From positions 1 through 28,253 of the forward strand of contig JBDSND010000077.1 in assembly GCA_039915505.1 (NCBI GenBank): DNA of 28,253 nucleotides. Direction: 5' to 3'. Source of the DNA: CAIWHR01 sp039915505 (GTDB taxonomy: Bacteria; Pseudomonadota; Gammaproteobacteria; Burkholderiales; Casimicrobiaceae). The notes beneath the pieces are model-generated. The model did no database searches and had not been told where the DNA came from. It worked only from the letters and a program-made list of their open reading frames with translations. How positions within the stretch are numbered: position 1 is the stretch's first letter; each line of letters starts with the position of its first letter. Made by a program: the position numbers and the translations under genes. This document shows positions 14,896 to 25,544 of this stretch, one piece after another.

Positions 14896-17220
14896 ATGTT
14901 TTTCAACCGCCCCAATCCCCGCTCGCGTCGCAGTAGCGCGGCGGCGGCAACTCTCCCGCAGACCTTGTCGCCACGTTTTGCCCGGCTGGTCCGCGAGGCC
15001 TGGTGGCTGCTGGTGGTCGCGGCGATTGTGTGGCTCACCCTGGTACTCGGCAGCTATGTCCGGACCGATCCAGGGTGGTCGACCACCGGCAACGGGTCGG
15101 AAGTCGCCAACCGTGGCGGGATTGCCGGTGCCTGGCTTTCCGATCTCCTCCTCTATCTGTTCGGCCTCTCCGCCTGGTGGTGGGTGATCGCAGGTCTGGT
15201 GCTGGTCGTCGCGGGATACCGGCGCATCCTTCACCCGGAACTTGCCAGCGAACACCCGCTCTCCCTGGGCGTGCTCGGCTTCGGCCTGGTCCTGATCACC
15301 AGTGCCGCACTGGAGGCCTTGCGGATGGCTTCGCTGCCGATGGCGCTTCCCGCGCGTCCGGGAGGGGCTCTGGGCGACATTGTCGGCGTTGGCCTTGGCA
15401 AGGCTATCGGTTTCAACGGCGCCACCCTGTTCCTGCTCGCGCTCTTCGCCGCGGGCTGGTCGCTGTTTTCCGGCATGTCGTGGTTGCGCCTCATGGAGCG
15501 GGTGGGCACAGGTGTCGAGATTGGCCTGTTATGGCTGCGGCGCGGCTTCGAGGCGCGCGCCGATCGCAAGGCGGGCGCCCAGGCCGCCGCGGAACGCGTC
15601 GCGATGGTCGAGCAGGTGAAGCACGACATGCCGGAGCATGAGCCGGTGGTGGTGGTGCCACCGTTACTGGAGGTCATCAAATCGGATCGGGTGGTGAAGG
15701 AAAAGCAGCGTCCGCTTTTCCAGGAACTGCCGGATTCACCGCTGCCGCCGCTGGCGCTCCTCGAGGACGCCCCGCCTTCGATCGATGCAATGGTCAGCGC
15801 CGAGACCCTCGAGTACACCTCGCGCTTGATCGAGCGCAAGCTCGCCGACTTCGGCGTCGCCGTGAAAGTGCTCGCGGCCTACCCGGGTCCGGTGATCACC
15901 CGCTACGAAATCGAGCCCGCAGTGGGTGTGAAGGGCGCGCAGATCGTCAACCTCATGAAGGACCTGGCGCGGGCGCTGTCGGTGGTGTCGATCCGGGTGG
16001 TGGAAACGATCCCCGGCAAGGCCTGCATGGGCCTCGAGCTGCCGAACCCCAAGCGCCAGGTGGTCAAGCTGGTCGAGATCCTGTCTTCGGCGGTCTACAA
16101 CGATTCGGCGAGTTCCCTGGCGCTGGCCCTGGGCAAGGACATCGCTGGCAAGCCGGTGATTGCCGACCTCGCGCGCATGCCGCACCTACTGGTGGCGGGG
16201 ACCACGGGGTCGGGCAAGTCGGTAGCCGTCAATGCCATGATCCTGTCGATCCTCTACAAGGCCGAGCCCAAGAACGTGCGGCTCATCCTGATCGACCCCA
16301 AGATGCTGGAGCTATCGGTGTACGAGGGCATTCCCCATCTGCTCGCGCCGGTGGTCACCGATATGAAGCTCGCCGGCAATGCCCTCAACTGGAGCGTCGG
16401 CGAAATGGAGCGGCGCTACAAGCTGATGTCGACCCTGGGCGTGCGCAACCTGGCGGGCTACAACACTAGAGTCGTCGAGGCCAAGAAGGCAGGCAAGCCT
16501 CTCACCAACCCGTTCTCCCTGACACCCGAGGAGCCCGAGCCGATCGAGGAGATGCCGGTGATCGTGGTGGTGATCGACGAGCTTGCCGACCTGATGATGA
16601 TCACCGGCAAGAAGATCGAGGAACTGATCGCCCGGATCGCTCAAAAGGCCCGCGCGGCGGGCATCCATCTCATCCTTGCCACCCAGCGTCCCTCGGTCGA
16701 CGTCATCACTGGCCTCATCAAGGCCAACATCCCGTCGCGTATCGCCTTCCAGGTCGCGAGCAAGATCGATTCACGAACCATCCTCGACCAAATGGGGGCG
16801 GAGACGCTGCTCGGCCAGGGCGACATGCTGTTCATGCCGCCCGGAACGGGCCTTCCGCAACGGGTCCACGGTGCCTTCGTTTCCGACGCCGAGGTGCATC
16901 GTGTGGTCGAGCACCTGAAGGCAAGCGGGGTAACCCAGTACCTCGATGGCATTCTCGAGGGTGGGACCCTCGATGGCACGGGCGACGGGGCGAGTCTCGA
17001 GGGGGCCGATGGCGAGGCGGATCCGATGTACGACCAGGCGGTGCAGATCGTGCTGCAGACGCGGCGGCCATCGATCTCCCTAGTCCAGCGGCATCTTCGC
17101 ATCGGCTACAACCGCGCGGCCCGGCTGATCGAGCAGATGGAACGCTCCGGACTCGTGTCGGCCATGCAGACCAACGGCAATCGCGAGGTCCTGGTGCCAG
17201 CGGGAAAGGGCGACGGATGA
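14896..17220 (+). CDS. ftsK: DNA translocase FtsK
   Basis: A 774-residue septal DNA translocase that pumps chromosome termini across the closing division site and triggers XerCD recombination. The N-terminal membrane domain shows about four hydrophobic segments (near 34-55, 84-108, 121-140 and 168-190). A short linker follows, then the motor: Walker A GTTGSGKS at 435-442, Walker B VVVIDE at 557-562, and ILATQRPSVDVITG after it. The C-terminal winged-helix gamma domain begins near 710 (YDQAVQIVLQTRRPSISLVQ) and recognises polar guide sequences. The linker is much shorter than in E. coli FtsK (1329 residues), as is usual for betaproteobacteria. The last codon overlaps the next gene as ATGA. Confidence 0.97.
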   Translation: MFFNRPNPRSRRSSAAAATLPQTLSPRFARLVREAWWLLVVAAIVWLTLVLGSYVRTDPGWSTTGNGSEVANRGGIAGAWLSDLLLYLFGLSAWWWVIAGLVLVVAGYRRILHPELASEHPLSLGVLGFGLVLITSAALEALRMASLPMALPARPGGALGDIVGVGLGKAIGFNGATLFLLALFAAGWSLFSGMSWLRLMERVGTGVEIGLLWLRRGFEARADRKAGAQAAAERVAMVEQVKHDMPEHEPVVVVPPLLEVIKSDRVVKEKQRPLFQELPDSPLPPLALLEDAPPSIDAMVSAETLEYTSRLIERKLADFGVAVKVLAAYPGPVITRYEIEPAVGVKGAQIVNLMKDLARALSVVSIRVVETIPGKACMGLELPNPKRQVVKLVEILSSAVYNDSASSLALALGKDIAGKPVIADLARMPHLLVAGTTGSGKSVAVNAMILSILYKAEPKNVRLILIDPKMLELSVYEGIPHLLAPVVTDMKLAGNALNWSVGEMERRYKLMSTLGVRNLAGYNTRVVEAKKAGKPLTNPFSLTPEEPEPIEEMPVIVVVIDELADLMMITGKKIEELIARIAQKARAAGIHLILATQRPSVDVITGLIKANIPSRIAFQVASKIDSRTILDQMGAETLLGQGDMLFMPPGTGLPQRVHGAFVSDAEVHRVVEHLKASGVTQYLDGILEGGTLDGTGDGASLEGADGEADPMYDQAVQIVLQTRRPSISLVQRHLRIGYNRAARLIEQMERSGLVSAMQTNGNREVLVPAGKGDG

Positions 17221-17597
17221 GGCGTCTGCCGCTGCGGGTGTGGCGGCTGTGGTTCGTGGTGTCGGGGACCATGATCGCGACCACGGCACTTTCGGGTCCC
17301 GTGCTGGTCTACCGCGAGGGCGAGGCGTGTCCGCGCGACCGTCCGGCCGACGCAGCGCGACTTTCCGAGACACAGGTGATCGCGCGGGCTCGCGCGTTGC
17401 TGCCGCGCGACTTCTGCGGCCCCTCGCACTTTGTGAGCGGCTGCGATTTCGAGCCCGAAGCGGCGTTCGACTCCTGGCGGGTCTACGTACGGCAATACAA
17501 GGAAGCCGATGGCGCGCGGCGTTTTGGCGGTCTCGATCACTCTTATGTGGTGCTCGATGCCGTCGGCAACTGCGTGGCGAATATTCCGGGAACGTGA
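17217..17597 (+). CDS. Small secreted protein with four cysteines, unknown function
   Basis: A 126-residue protein I do not recognise. Residues 1-27 look like a Sec signal peptide: Arg-rich start, a hydrophobic stretch, and a likely cut after ALS or ALSG. The mature part has exactly four cysteines (C38, C67, C76, C119), suggesting two disulfides in the periplasm. Its C-terminal third (SWRVYVRQYKEADGARRFGG then SYVVLDAVGNCV) has the 'W-x-V-x-V, then V-V-L-D-x-x-G-x-V' strand pattern seen in small PepSY-like domains, which is only a resemblance. It starts inside the ftsK stop (ATGA), so translation is probably coupled, and lolA follows 8 nt later. Proper base use and tight packing support a real gene. 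Confidence 0.75.
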   Translation: MRRLPLRVWRLWFVVSGTMIATTALSGPVLVYREGEACPRDRPADAARLSETQVIARARALLPRDFCGPSHFVSGCDFEPEAAFDSWRVYVRQYKEADGARRFGGLDHSYVVLDAVGNCVANIPGT

Positions 17598-17605
17598 AGG
17601 CGGAG

Positions 17606-18241
17606 ATGAATCTCAGAGGCCATACCGCGGTGCTGCGCGCCGTCCTTGTCGTGGGTATGCTGGGTGCCGTTGGCGCGGCCGGTGCCGCGGGACTCGACCA
17701 GTTGCGCGCCTTCCTCGAGAACACCCGTAGCGGCCAGACCCGCTTCGTGCAGACGGTCACGGTTCGTTCCGGCCGGCCTCCTGCGCAGGCAACCGGGGTG
17801 TTCGCGTTCGCGCGGCCCGGGCGGTTTCGGTGGAGCTACGAAAAGCCGTTCAAGCAGCTCATCGTCGGCGACGGCGAAAAACTCTGGATCTTCGATCAGG
17901 ACTTGAACCAGGTCATCGTCAAGAAGCTCGGTCAGGCCCTGGGCTCGAGTCCCGCGGCACTCCTCGCCGGCGACAATGCCCTGGAGCGCAACTTCACCCT
18001 CACCGGCGGCATCGCCAGCGACGGCCTCGAATGGGTGGTTGCCAAACCCAAGGCCGCGGATTCGGGCTTCCAGGAAGTGCGCATCGGCTTTGCCGACAAC
18101 CTGCCGCGGCGCATGGAGCTCACCGACAGCTTCGGCCAGGTTACGCACCTCGAGTTCACGGGTTTCGAGCGCAACGCGGCGGTCGATACGGCGCAGTTTC
18201 GCTTTACGCCGCCTCGCGGCGCCGACGTCGTCGGGGAATGA
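17606..18241 (+). CDS. lolA: Outer-membrane lipoprotein carrier protein LolA
   Basis: A 211-residue periplasmic chaperone that takes lipoproteins from the LolCDE exporter to LolB. A signal peptide is clear (MNLRGHTAVLRAVLVVGMLG, with cleavage near GAAGAAG, about residue 28). The mature protein has LolA features: ARSGQTRFVQTV-like segment near 40 (here TRSGQTRFVQTV), FAFARPGRFRWSYEKPFKQL (66-85), GEKLWIFDQDLNQVIVKKL, and the late LTDSFGQVTHLEFTGF. The frame is open upstream to 17240, but the ATG at 17606 is chosen because it gives the signal peptide and has a strong ribosome site, GAAGGCGGAG, right before it (17596-17605). It lies between the small secreted protein and rarA, the usual place after ftsK. 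Confidence 0.93.
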   Translation: MNLRGHTAVLRAVLVVGMLGAVGAAGAAGLDQLRAFLENTRSGQTRFVQTVTVRSGRPPAQATGVFAFARPGRFRWSYEKPFKQLIVGDGEKLWIFDQDLNQVIVKKLGQALGSSPAALLAGDNALERNFTLTGGIASDGLEWVVAKPKAADSGFQEVRIGFADNLPRRMELTDSFGQVTHLEFTGFERNAAVDTAQFRFTPPRGADVVGE

Positions 18242-18327
18242 CCCGGCACGAACCCGCGGGCGTTACGTGCGTGTAGACGCCGCACCGCTGCACCGCGCCG
18301 CGTCGCGCTGACGGCCGAGCCTGCGTC

Positions 18328-19668
18328 GTGGCCGACGATCTCTTCAGCGCACCGTCCACAGCCGGGAACAGCGTCGTACCGCTGGCCGAGCGCCTGCGCC
18401 CGAGGAGCCTGGATGACGTGATCGGCCAGCGGCACCTCCTGGCGCCGGGCAAGCCGCTCGCCGTAGCCTTCGCCTCGGGCAAGCCGCATTCGATGATCCT
18501 GTGGGGTCCGCCCGGTGTCGGCAAGACCACGCTCGCGCGCCTCATGGCAGATGCCTTCCATGCCGAGTTCATCGCGCTGTCCGCCGTATTGTCCGGTGTC
18601 AAGGACATTCGCGAGGCCGTCGCCCGGGCGCAGGCCACGCTCAAAGCTACCGGGCGGCACACGATCCTGTTCGTCGACGAGGTGCATCGCTTCAACAAAG
18701 GGCAGCAGGATGCCTTCCTGCCTTACGTCGAGCAGGGGGTGGTGACGTTCATCGGCGCGACCACGGAGAACCCATCGTTCGAGGTGAACGGCGCCTTGCT
18801 CTCGCGTGCAGCGGTGTATGTCCTCGAACCGCTTGCCGCGCAGGAATTGGGCACCCTGGCGGAAAGGGCCATGGCGGTGTCGCTGCCGAACGTAGCACTC
18901 GCTCCGGAAGCGCGTGCTGCACTGGTTGCGTATGCCGATGGCGACGGTCGCCGGCTCATCAACCTGGTGGAGTTGCTCGGCACGGCCGCAGGTGCAGGCC
19001 GTCGGGAGCCGATCGATCTCGTGTTCGTGGAGGCCACCATCGCCCGAAGCCTGCGGCGGTTCGACAAGGGTGGTGAGGCGTTCTACGACCAGATCTCGGC
19101 GCTGCACAAGTCGGTGCGCGGCTCCAATCCCGACGCCGCGCTGTACTGGATGTGCCGCATGCTCGACGGCGGCACCGATCCGCTCTATGTGGGACGGCGG
19201 ATCGTGCGCATGGCCGCAGAGGACATCGGTCTCGCGGATCCGCGGGCGCTTTCGCTCGCCCTCGCGGCGCTGGAGACCTATGAGCGGCTGGGTTCGCCGG
19301 AAGGCGAGCTGGCGCTCGCCGAGGCCGTGATCTACCTTGCCATGGCGCCCAAGTCGAACGCGGTGTACGCGGCATACAACGCCGCACGGGCGTTCGTCGC
19401 CGAGGACGGCTCGAGGCCGGTACCGTTACGCCTGCGCAACGCGCCGACCCGTCTCATGAAAAATATCGGATACGGCAAGGGTTATCGCTACGCGCATGAC
19501 GAGAGCGAGGCCTATGCGGCCGGCGAGCGGTACTTCCCCGACGACATGCCCGACGTAAGCTGGTACCAACCGGTGGACCGCGGCCTTGAGGTAAGGCTCA
19601 AGGAAAAGCTGGACGCTTTGCGCGAGCTCGACGACGCGGCCAAGAAGCGCCGGCCCGACGAGGGATGA
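18328..19668 (+). CDS. rarA: Replication-associated recombination protein A (RarA/MgsA)
   Basis: A 446-residue AAA+ ATPase of the RarA/MgsA/WRNIP1 family, which acts at stalled replication forks and binds single-stranded DNA ends. Walker A is GPPGVGKTT (60-68), Walker B is VDEVHRFNKGQQD (116-128), and sensor 1 is GATTENPSFEVN. The C-terminal family region includes YDQISALHKSVRGSNPDAAL and AAEDIGLADPRAL, then the MgsA-type tail with LRNAPTRLMKNIGYGKGY. The start is a GTG at 18328, giving MADDLFS; no strong ribosome site is visible. It lies 86 nt after lolA and is followed by serS, a standard betaproteobacterial order. Confidence 0.95.
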   Translation: MADDLFSAPSTAGNSVVPLAERLRPRSLDDVIGQRHLLAPGKPLAVAFASGKPHSMILWGPPGVGKTTLARLMADAFHAEFIALSAVLSGVKDIREAVARAQATLKATGRHTILFVDEVHRFNKGQQDAFLPYVEQGVVTFIGATTENPSFEVNGALLSRAAVYVLEPLAAQELGTLAERAMAVSLPNVALAPEARAALVAYADGDGRRLINLVELLGTAAGAGRREPIDLVFVEATIARSLRRFDKGGEAFYDQISALHKSVRGSNPDAALYWMCRMLDGGTDPLYVGRRIVRMAAEDIGLADPRALSLALAALETYERLGSPEGELALAEAVIYLAMAPKSNAVYAAYNAARAFVAEDGSRPVPLRLRNAPTRLMKNIGYGKGYRYAHDESEAYAAGERYFPDDMPDVSWYQPVDRGLEVRLKEKLDALRELDDAAKKRRPDEG

Positions 19669-19717
19669 GCAGGATGCGGGCGGGGTGCGGGCGGGACTGC
19701 GACAGCGCTCGCCCTGC

Positions 19718-19723
19718 TAGAAT
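19718..19723 (+). promoter_or_regulatory. Putative -10 box for serS, close to the start codon
   Basis: TAGAAT preceded by GC. Seven bases beyond its end falls on the A of the serS ATG at 19730, so a transcript from here would be leaderless or nearly so. No -35 hexamer is evident. Confidence 0.42.
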
Positions 19724-19729
19724 TCTGCG

Positions 19730-21034
19730 ATGCTCGATATCAACCTGCTACGCAACGAGCTCGGCGGCGTCGCCGAGCGTCTCGCACGGCGTGGATTCAC
19801 GCTCGATACTGCTCTTTTCGAGAGCCTGGAGTTCCGGCGCAAGGACATCCAGACTCGCACCCAGGAATTGCAGGCCAAGCGCAATACGCTCTCGAAGCAG
19901 ATCGGCCTTGCCAAGGGCAAGGGCGAAGACGCTTCCGCCCTCATGCACGAGGTCGCGGGACTCCCTGGACAGCTCGCCTCGCTCGAGACCGCGCTCGAGG
20001 GCGTGCAGACCGCGCTGCGCGATTTTCTGCTAGGAATCCCGAACCTGACCCATGACAGCGTGCCGGTCGGCCGATCCGAGGACGCCAACGTCGAGGTGCG
20101 ACGGTGGGGCGCGCCCCGCGAGTACGCATTCGCGGTGCGCGATCATGCCGATATCGGCGAAGGCCTCGGGCTGCTCGACTTCGCGACGGCGGCGAAGCTT
20201 GCCGGTTCGCGTTTCTCGTTCCTGCGCGGAGAACTGGCGCACCTGCATCGTGCGCTTGCCCAGTTCATGCTCGACGTGCACACGCGCGAGCATGGTTACA
20301 CGGAATGCTACACACCCTACATCGTTAACGCCGACACGCTGGTGGGCACGACTCAGCTGCCCAAGTTCGAGGTTGACATGTTCGGCGTGCGGCGCGGGGG
20401 CGTGGGTACCGACGAGGCTGTCGCGGAGCGTCTGTACCTCATTTCGACATCCGAGATCACGCTCACCAATACCGTCCGCGGCGAGATTTTGCCCGCCGAT
20501 GGCTTGCCGATCCTGCTCACGGCGCACACCCCGTGCTTCCGGTCGGAGGCGGGGAGCTACGGCAAGGACACCCGTGGCATGATCCGGCAGCACCAGTTCG
20601 ACAAGGTGGAACTCGTGCAGATCGTCGCGCCGGAGCAGTCGTACGCCGCACTCGAAGCCTTGACCGGCCATGCGGAAACGATCCTGCAGCGCCTCGAGCT
20701 TCCTTACCGGGTGATGGCACTTTGCACCGGCGACATCGGTTTCGCCGCGGCCAAGACCTACGACCTCGAGGTCTGGCTGCCGGGCCAGTCGGCGTATCGG
20801 GAAATCTCCTCGTGCTCCAACACCGAGGCGTTCCAGGCGCGCCGGATGCAGGCGCGCTATCGCAATGCGCAAGGCAGGCCCGAGTTCGTCCATACCTTGA
20901 ATGGTTCGGGACTTGCCGTGGGCCGCACATTGGTGGCCGTGCTAGAGAACTACCAGCGCGAGGACGGCGGCGTCGATATTCCGGCCGTCCTCCAGCCCTA
21001 TATGGGCGGTAAGACGGCAATCCTGCCGCAGTAG
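19730..21034 (+). CDS. serS: Seryl-tRNA synthetase
   Basis: A 434-residue class II aminoacyl-tRNA synthetase that charges tRNA-Ser (and tRNA-Sec). The N-terminal antiparallel coiled-coil arm is visible (about 27-105, ESLEFRRKDIQTRTQELQAK then SLETALEGVQTALRDFL). Motif 2 is CFRSEAGSYGKDTRGMIRQHQFDK (from about 269) and motif 3 is GSGLAVGRTLVAVLENYQ (from about 391). Length is typical. The ATG at 19730 is close behind a -10-like box, and no Shine-Dalgarno can be seen. It follows rarA by 61 nt and converges with the RlmN-like gene, 13 nt away. Confidence 0.98.
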   Translation: MLDINLLRNELGGVAERLARRGFTLDTALFESLEFRRKDIQTRTQELQAKRNTLSKQIGLAKGKGEDASALMHEVAGLPGQLASLETALEGVQTALRDFLLGIPNLTHDSVPVGRSEDANVEVRRWGAPREYAFAVRDHADIGEGLGLLDFATAAKLAGSRFSFLRGELAHLHRALAQFMLDVHTREHGYTECYTPYIVNADTLVGTTQLPKFEVDMFGVRRGGVGTDEAVAERLYLISTSEITLTNTVRGEILPADGLPILLTAHTPCFRSEAGSYGKDTRGMIRQHQFDKVELVQIVAPEQSYAALEALTGHAETILQRLELPYRVMALCTGDIGFAAAKTYDLEVWLPGQSAYREISSCSNTEAFQARRMQARYRNAQGRPEFVHTLNGSGLAVGRTLVAVLENYQREDGGVDIPAVLQPYMGGKTAILPQ

Positions 21035-21047
21035 CGACGTGCGGGAA

Positions 21048-22091
21048 TCAGGCGTCACCGCCCGAGTGGCGACCGCGCTGGAACACAATCGGGGCCGGTG
21101 GGGCAACCCGGGAGCGTAGTTGCCCGCAGCCTGCCTCGACGTCTTGGCCGGCTGATTGCCGCAGCTTGGTCAGGATGCCCCGCCGATTCAAGGCCAGCGC
21201 CATGGCAGCGGCACGCGGCTCCGCTGGGCGTACAAAGGCCGCGCCCGGGACCGTGTTGTAGGGGATGAGATTCAATACGGCGTACTTGCCCGTGAGCAAG
21301 GCGACCAGTTTGTCGATCTCGTCGTCGCCATCGTTGACGTTGGCCAGGAGTGTCCACTGGTACTGCGTCGGGTAATGGGTCGCCCGCGCATAGGCCTCCG
21401 CGAGTGCCACCAGCTCGGCGGGCTCGATGCGCGGCGCGCGCGGCAGGAGTTCGGCGCGCAATCCGGGCTTGGTGGTATGCAACGACAGCGCCAGGGCAGG
21501 GCGAACGCGCCCGCCGTGCAGTCGCTCGAACACGCGCTGATCGCCGACCGTGGAGAGCACCAGGTTCTTGTGGCCGATGCCACCGTCGGTGCCGAGCAGG
21601 TCGATCGCGTCCAGCACATTGTCGAGATTGTGCGCCGGCTCTCCCATGCCCATGAACACCACCTTGCCGACCACCTGACGGCTGCGCGCCAGGGCAACCT
21701 GGGCGACGATCTCGGCGCTGTCCAGATGACGACGCAAGCCATCGCGCCCGGTCATGCAGAACACGCAACCGACGGCACAGCCTACCTGGGTCGAGACGCA
21801 CACCCCCCGGCGAGGCAGCAGCACGCATTCCACCGTCTGGCCATCGAAGAGCGCTACCAACAGGCGCTCGGAACCATCGGCGCCAGGATGGCGCGACTGG
21901 ACCGAGGCGAGTCGCCCGAGATCGGCTTGCAATGCCGGTAAGGCTGCGCGCAGCGTGCCGGGCAGGAAACCCTCCGCGGGACGCCGACCGCAGTCGAGCG
22001 GCAGACCGCGCGTCCACGCGCGCAACACCGCGGCCCGGTGACACGCCTTCGCGCCCGACGCTTCAAGTCGCTGGTAGAGCTCGCTGAGCAT
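21048..22091 (-). CDS. RlmN/Cfr-family radical SAM methyltransferase-like protein
   Basis: A 347-residue radical SAM enzyme of the RlmN/Cfr family, which methylates C2 or C8 of adenosine in 23S rRNA (RlmN also in some tRNAs). The [4Fe-4S] cluster site is C105-x3-C109-x2-C112 in VGCAVGCVFCMTG. The two methyl-transfer cysteines are both present: C98 in GVCVSTQVG, seven residues before the cluster as in RlmN, and C322 in DVEAGCGQLR. Other family segments are FMGMGEPAHNLDNV and LALSLHTTKPGLRAELLPRAP. It is about 35 residues shorter than E. coli RlmN, mainly at the N terminus, and is not in the usual ndk/pilF/ispG neighbourhood of rlmN. It may therefore be a paralogue with a different target, which is inference. 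It is divergent from recQ. Confidence 0.88.
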   Translation of the reverse strand: MLSELYQRLEASGAKACHRAAVLRAWTRGLPLDCGRRPAEGFLPGTLRAALPALQADLGRLASVQSRHPGADGSERLLVALFDGQTVECVLLPRRGVCVSTQVGCAVGCVFCMTGRDGLRRHLDSAEIVAQVALARSRQVVGKVVFMGMGEPAHNLDNVLDAIDLLGTDGGIGHKNLVLSTVGDQRVFERLHGGRVRPALALSLHTTKPGLRAELLPRAPRIEPAELVALAEAYARATHYPTQYQWTLLANVNDGDDEIDKLVALLTGKYAVLNLIPYNTVPGAAFVRPAEPRAAAMALALNRRGILTKLRQSAGQDVEAGCGQLRSRVAPPAPIVFQRGRHSGGDA

Positions 22092-22147
22092 GACGTGGCG
22101 GGGATCAGTGCATGGAGGATTGGAAGCGCGAGTATGTCATGCGGTCC

Positions 22148-22155
22148 GTTATAGT
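22148..22155. promoter_or_regulatory. Possible overlapping -10 boxes for rlmN-like gene and recQ
   Basis: GTTATAGT reads as TATAGT on the plus strand (toward recQ) and TATAAC on the minus strand (toward the RlmN-like gene). This is the only AT-rich point in the 205-nt divergent region 22092-22296. No -35 matches were found, so the assignment is weak. The rest of the region holds nothing I can name. Confidence 0.28.
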
Positions 22156-22296
22156 GTCGGCCTCGAAGCCCGCGGGCGCACGCCGGTACACACCGCGGGC
22201 GCGCCATCGCTGCGGTCCGACGCGTTCTCCGCAGCGTCGACCCGGCGCACTGCACGATGCGGTTGCTGCTTCAAAACCCTTTGCGCCGACACGGTC

Positions 22297-24129
<1,833 letters not shown>

Positions 24130-24290
24130 CCCCGATTAGGCACGCTTCACGCTGCGCCGCGACCGGGGCGAACCTACGCGATGGGCGAAGCGGTGCGCGG
24201 ACGCAGGCTGGTACGCATGGCGACTACCGCGAACGGCAGTCGCATCCGCCCGTGGTTTCACGCGCCCGTTGCACGTGCCCTGCCGTCTGG

Positions 24291-24305
24291 GGGCGCCTGG
24301 CGCCC
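24291..24305. other. Strong GC hairpin between convergent recQ and beta-propeller gene
   Basis: GGGCGCC-T-GGCGCCC, a perfect 7-bp inverted repeat (or 6 bp with a 3-nt loop), starts 4 nt after the beta-propeller stop codon. It has no U-tract on either side, so it may mark a Rho-assisted or processed 3' end, not a classic intrinsic terminator. The rest of 24130-24309 shows nothing I can identify. Confidence 0.42.
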
Positions 24306-24309
24306 GCGG

Positions 24310-25506
24310 CTAGCGCATGTTACCGGTATGGCCGAGCGAATAGCGGCCCGGCTGCGGCCAAACCGTGAGGCCGTGCGGTTCCTTGCCCACCGCGATCTTG
24401 GCAATATCGCCGGTGCCGGTATCGATGGCGTACACGACGTCGTCGAACCGACCGGCGAGCCAGAGCGTCTTGCCATCGGCGCTGACATTGCCCATGTCCG
24501 GGCTGCCGCCACCGGGGATCGGCCAGGTCGTCTCCACCTTGCGGGTGGCGAAGTCGACCACCGACACGCTGCCCTTGCCGTTCTTCTTGCCGTGGATCTT
24601 GTTCGAGCCGCGATTGGAGACGTAGAGCTTGCGCCCGTCGCGGCTGGGGTAGAGCCCGTGGGTGCCGACCCCGGTGCGGATGAAGTCGATCTCGCGGAAG
24701 GCGTCACCGTCGATGACGAACACACCGTCGGCCATCATGTCCGCAACGAAGAAGAGCTTGCCGTCCGGCGAGATCCGGATGTCCTGGGGCATGCCGCCGC
24801 GCGAGAGCTTGAGGTAGCCCAGCACCTTGCGCTCGACCATGTCGACCTTCACGAGGCTGCCCTTGAACTCGCAGGTGAAGATCGCAGTGCGGCCGTCGAT
24901 GGCGAAGTCGGCATGGTTGATGCCGTCGCACTGTGGCACGTCGATGGAGAATTGCAGGGCCATGGTCTGCGGATCACGGAAATCCAGGCGCTTCAGCGCC
25001 TCGGCGACGATGATCGCGGACTTCCCGTCCGGGGAGAAATACATGTTGTAGGGATCGTCCACCGGAATCGCCTTGCCGGCCTTGCCGGTGGTCGGATCGA
25101 TCGGCGTGAGGCTGCCGTCGCGCCGGCCTTCGGCGTTGTTGGCGACCCACAGAGTCTTCAGATCCCATGACGGGACGACGTGCTGGGGATTGATGCCAAC
25201 CTTGAACTTGTCGATCACCTTCATCGTGGCAGGATCGATCACGTACACGTCGTTCGACTTTACGTTGGGGACGTAGACCCGCGCCAGTGCCGCGGCGGTC
25301 GCAGGGTTCATGCGCCCGGCGGTTTGCTCGCTGTAGAGATTCGCGGGGTCGACTACGGTTGGCATGCCCGGCAGTGTCTGGACGCTGCGCGTCGGCTGCG
25401 ACGCCGCGGGGACGGGGCCGGCGGGCTGGGCGTTTACGCCAGTAGCGATCGAGAAGGCGAGGGCGCCCGTTAAGCTCACGAGCTGTCGGTGCAGTAGGGG
25501 ACTCAA
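24310..25506 (-). CDS. Exported YncE-like beta-propeller protein
   Basis: A 398-residue YVTN/YncE-type beta-propeller. An N-terminal signal peptide is likely (charged HR, then LVSLTGALAFSIATGVNA, cut near residue 26). Repeated propeller blades are visible: VYVPNVKSNDVYVIDPATMK (78-97), ISPDGKLFFVADMMADGVFV, SRDGRKLYVSNRGSNKIHG and VSADGKTLWLAGRFDDVVYA. It ends in a PQPGRYSLGHTGN motif that I have seen in related periplasmic propellers. Such proteins bind partners or ligands; no enzyme residues can be named. The most upstream start in frame is a TTG at 25506; a GTG at 25479 would also keep a signal peptide. It is third in a minus-strand run, 38 nt after the creatininase-family gene, and its biological role is unknown. 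Confidence 0.85.
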   Translation of the reverse strand: MSPLLHRQLVSLTGALAFSIATGVNAQPAGPVPAASQPTRSVQTLPGMPTVVDPANLYSEQTAGRMNPATAAALARVYVPNVKSNDVYVIDPATMKVIDKFKVGINPQHVVPSWDLKTLWVANNAEGRRDGSLTPIDPTTGKAGKAIPVDDPYNMYFSPDGKSAIIVAEALKRLDFRDPQTMALQFSIDVPQCDGINHADFAIDGRTAIFTCEFKGSLVKVDMVERKVLGYLKLSRGGMPQDIRISPDGKLFFVADMMADGVFVIDGDAFREIDFIRTGVGTHGLYPSRDGRKLYVSNRGSNKIHGKKNGKGSVSVVDFATRKVETTWPIPGGGSPDMGNVSADGKTLWLAGRFDDVVYAIDTGTGDIAKIAVGKEPHGLTVWPQPGRYSLGHTGNMR

Positions 25507-25544
25507 GGATGGTTCCGATCTCGAAGAATGGATTAGGGCTTCGC

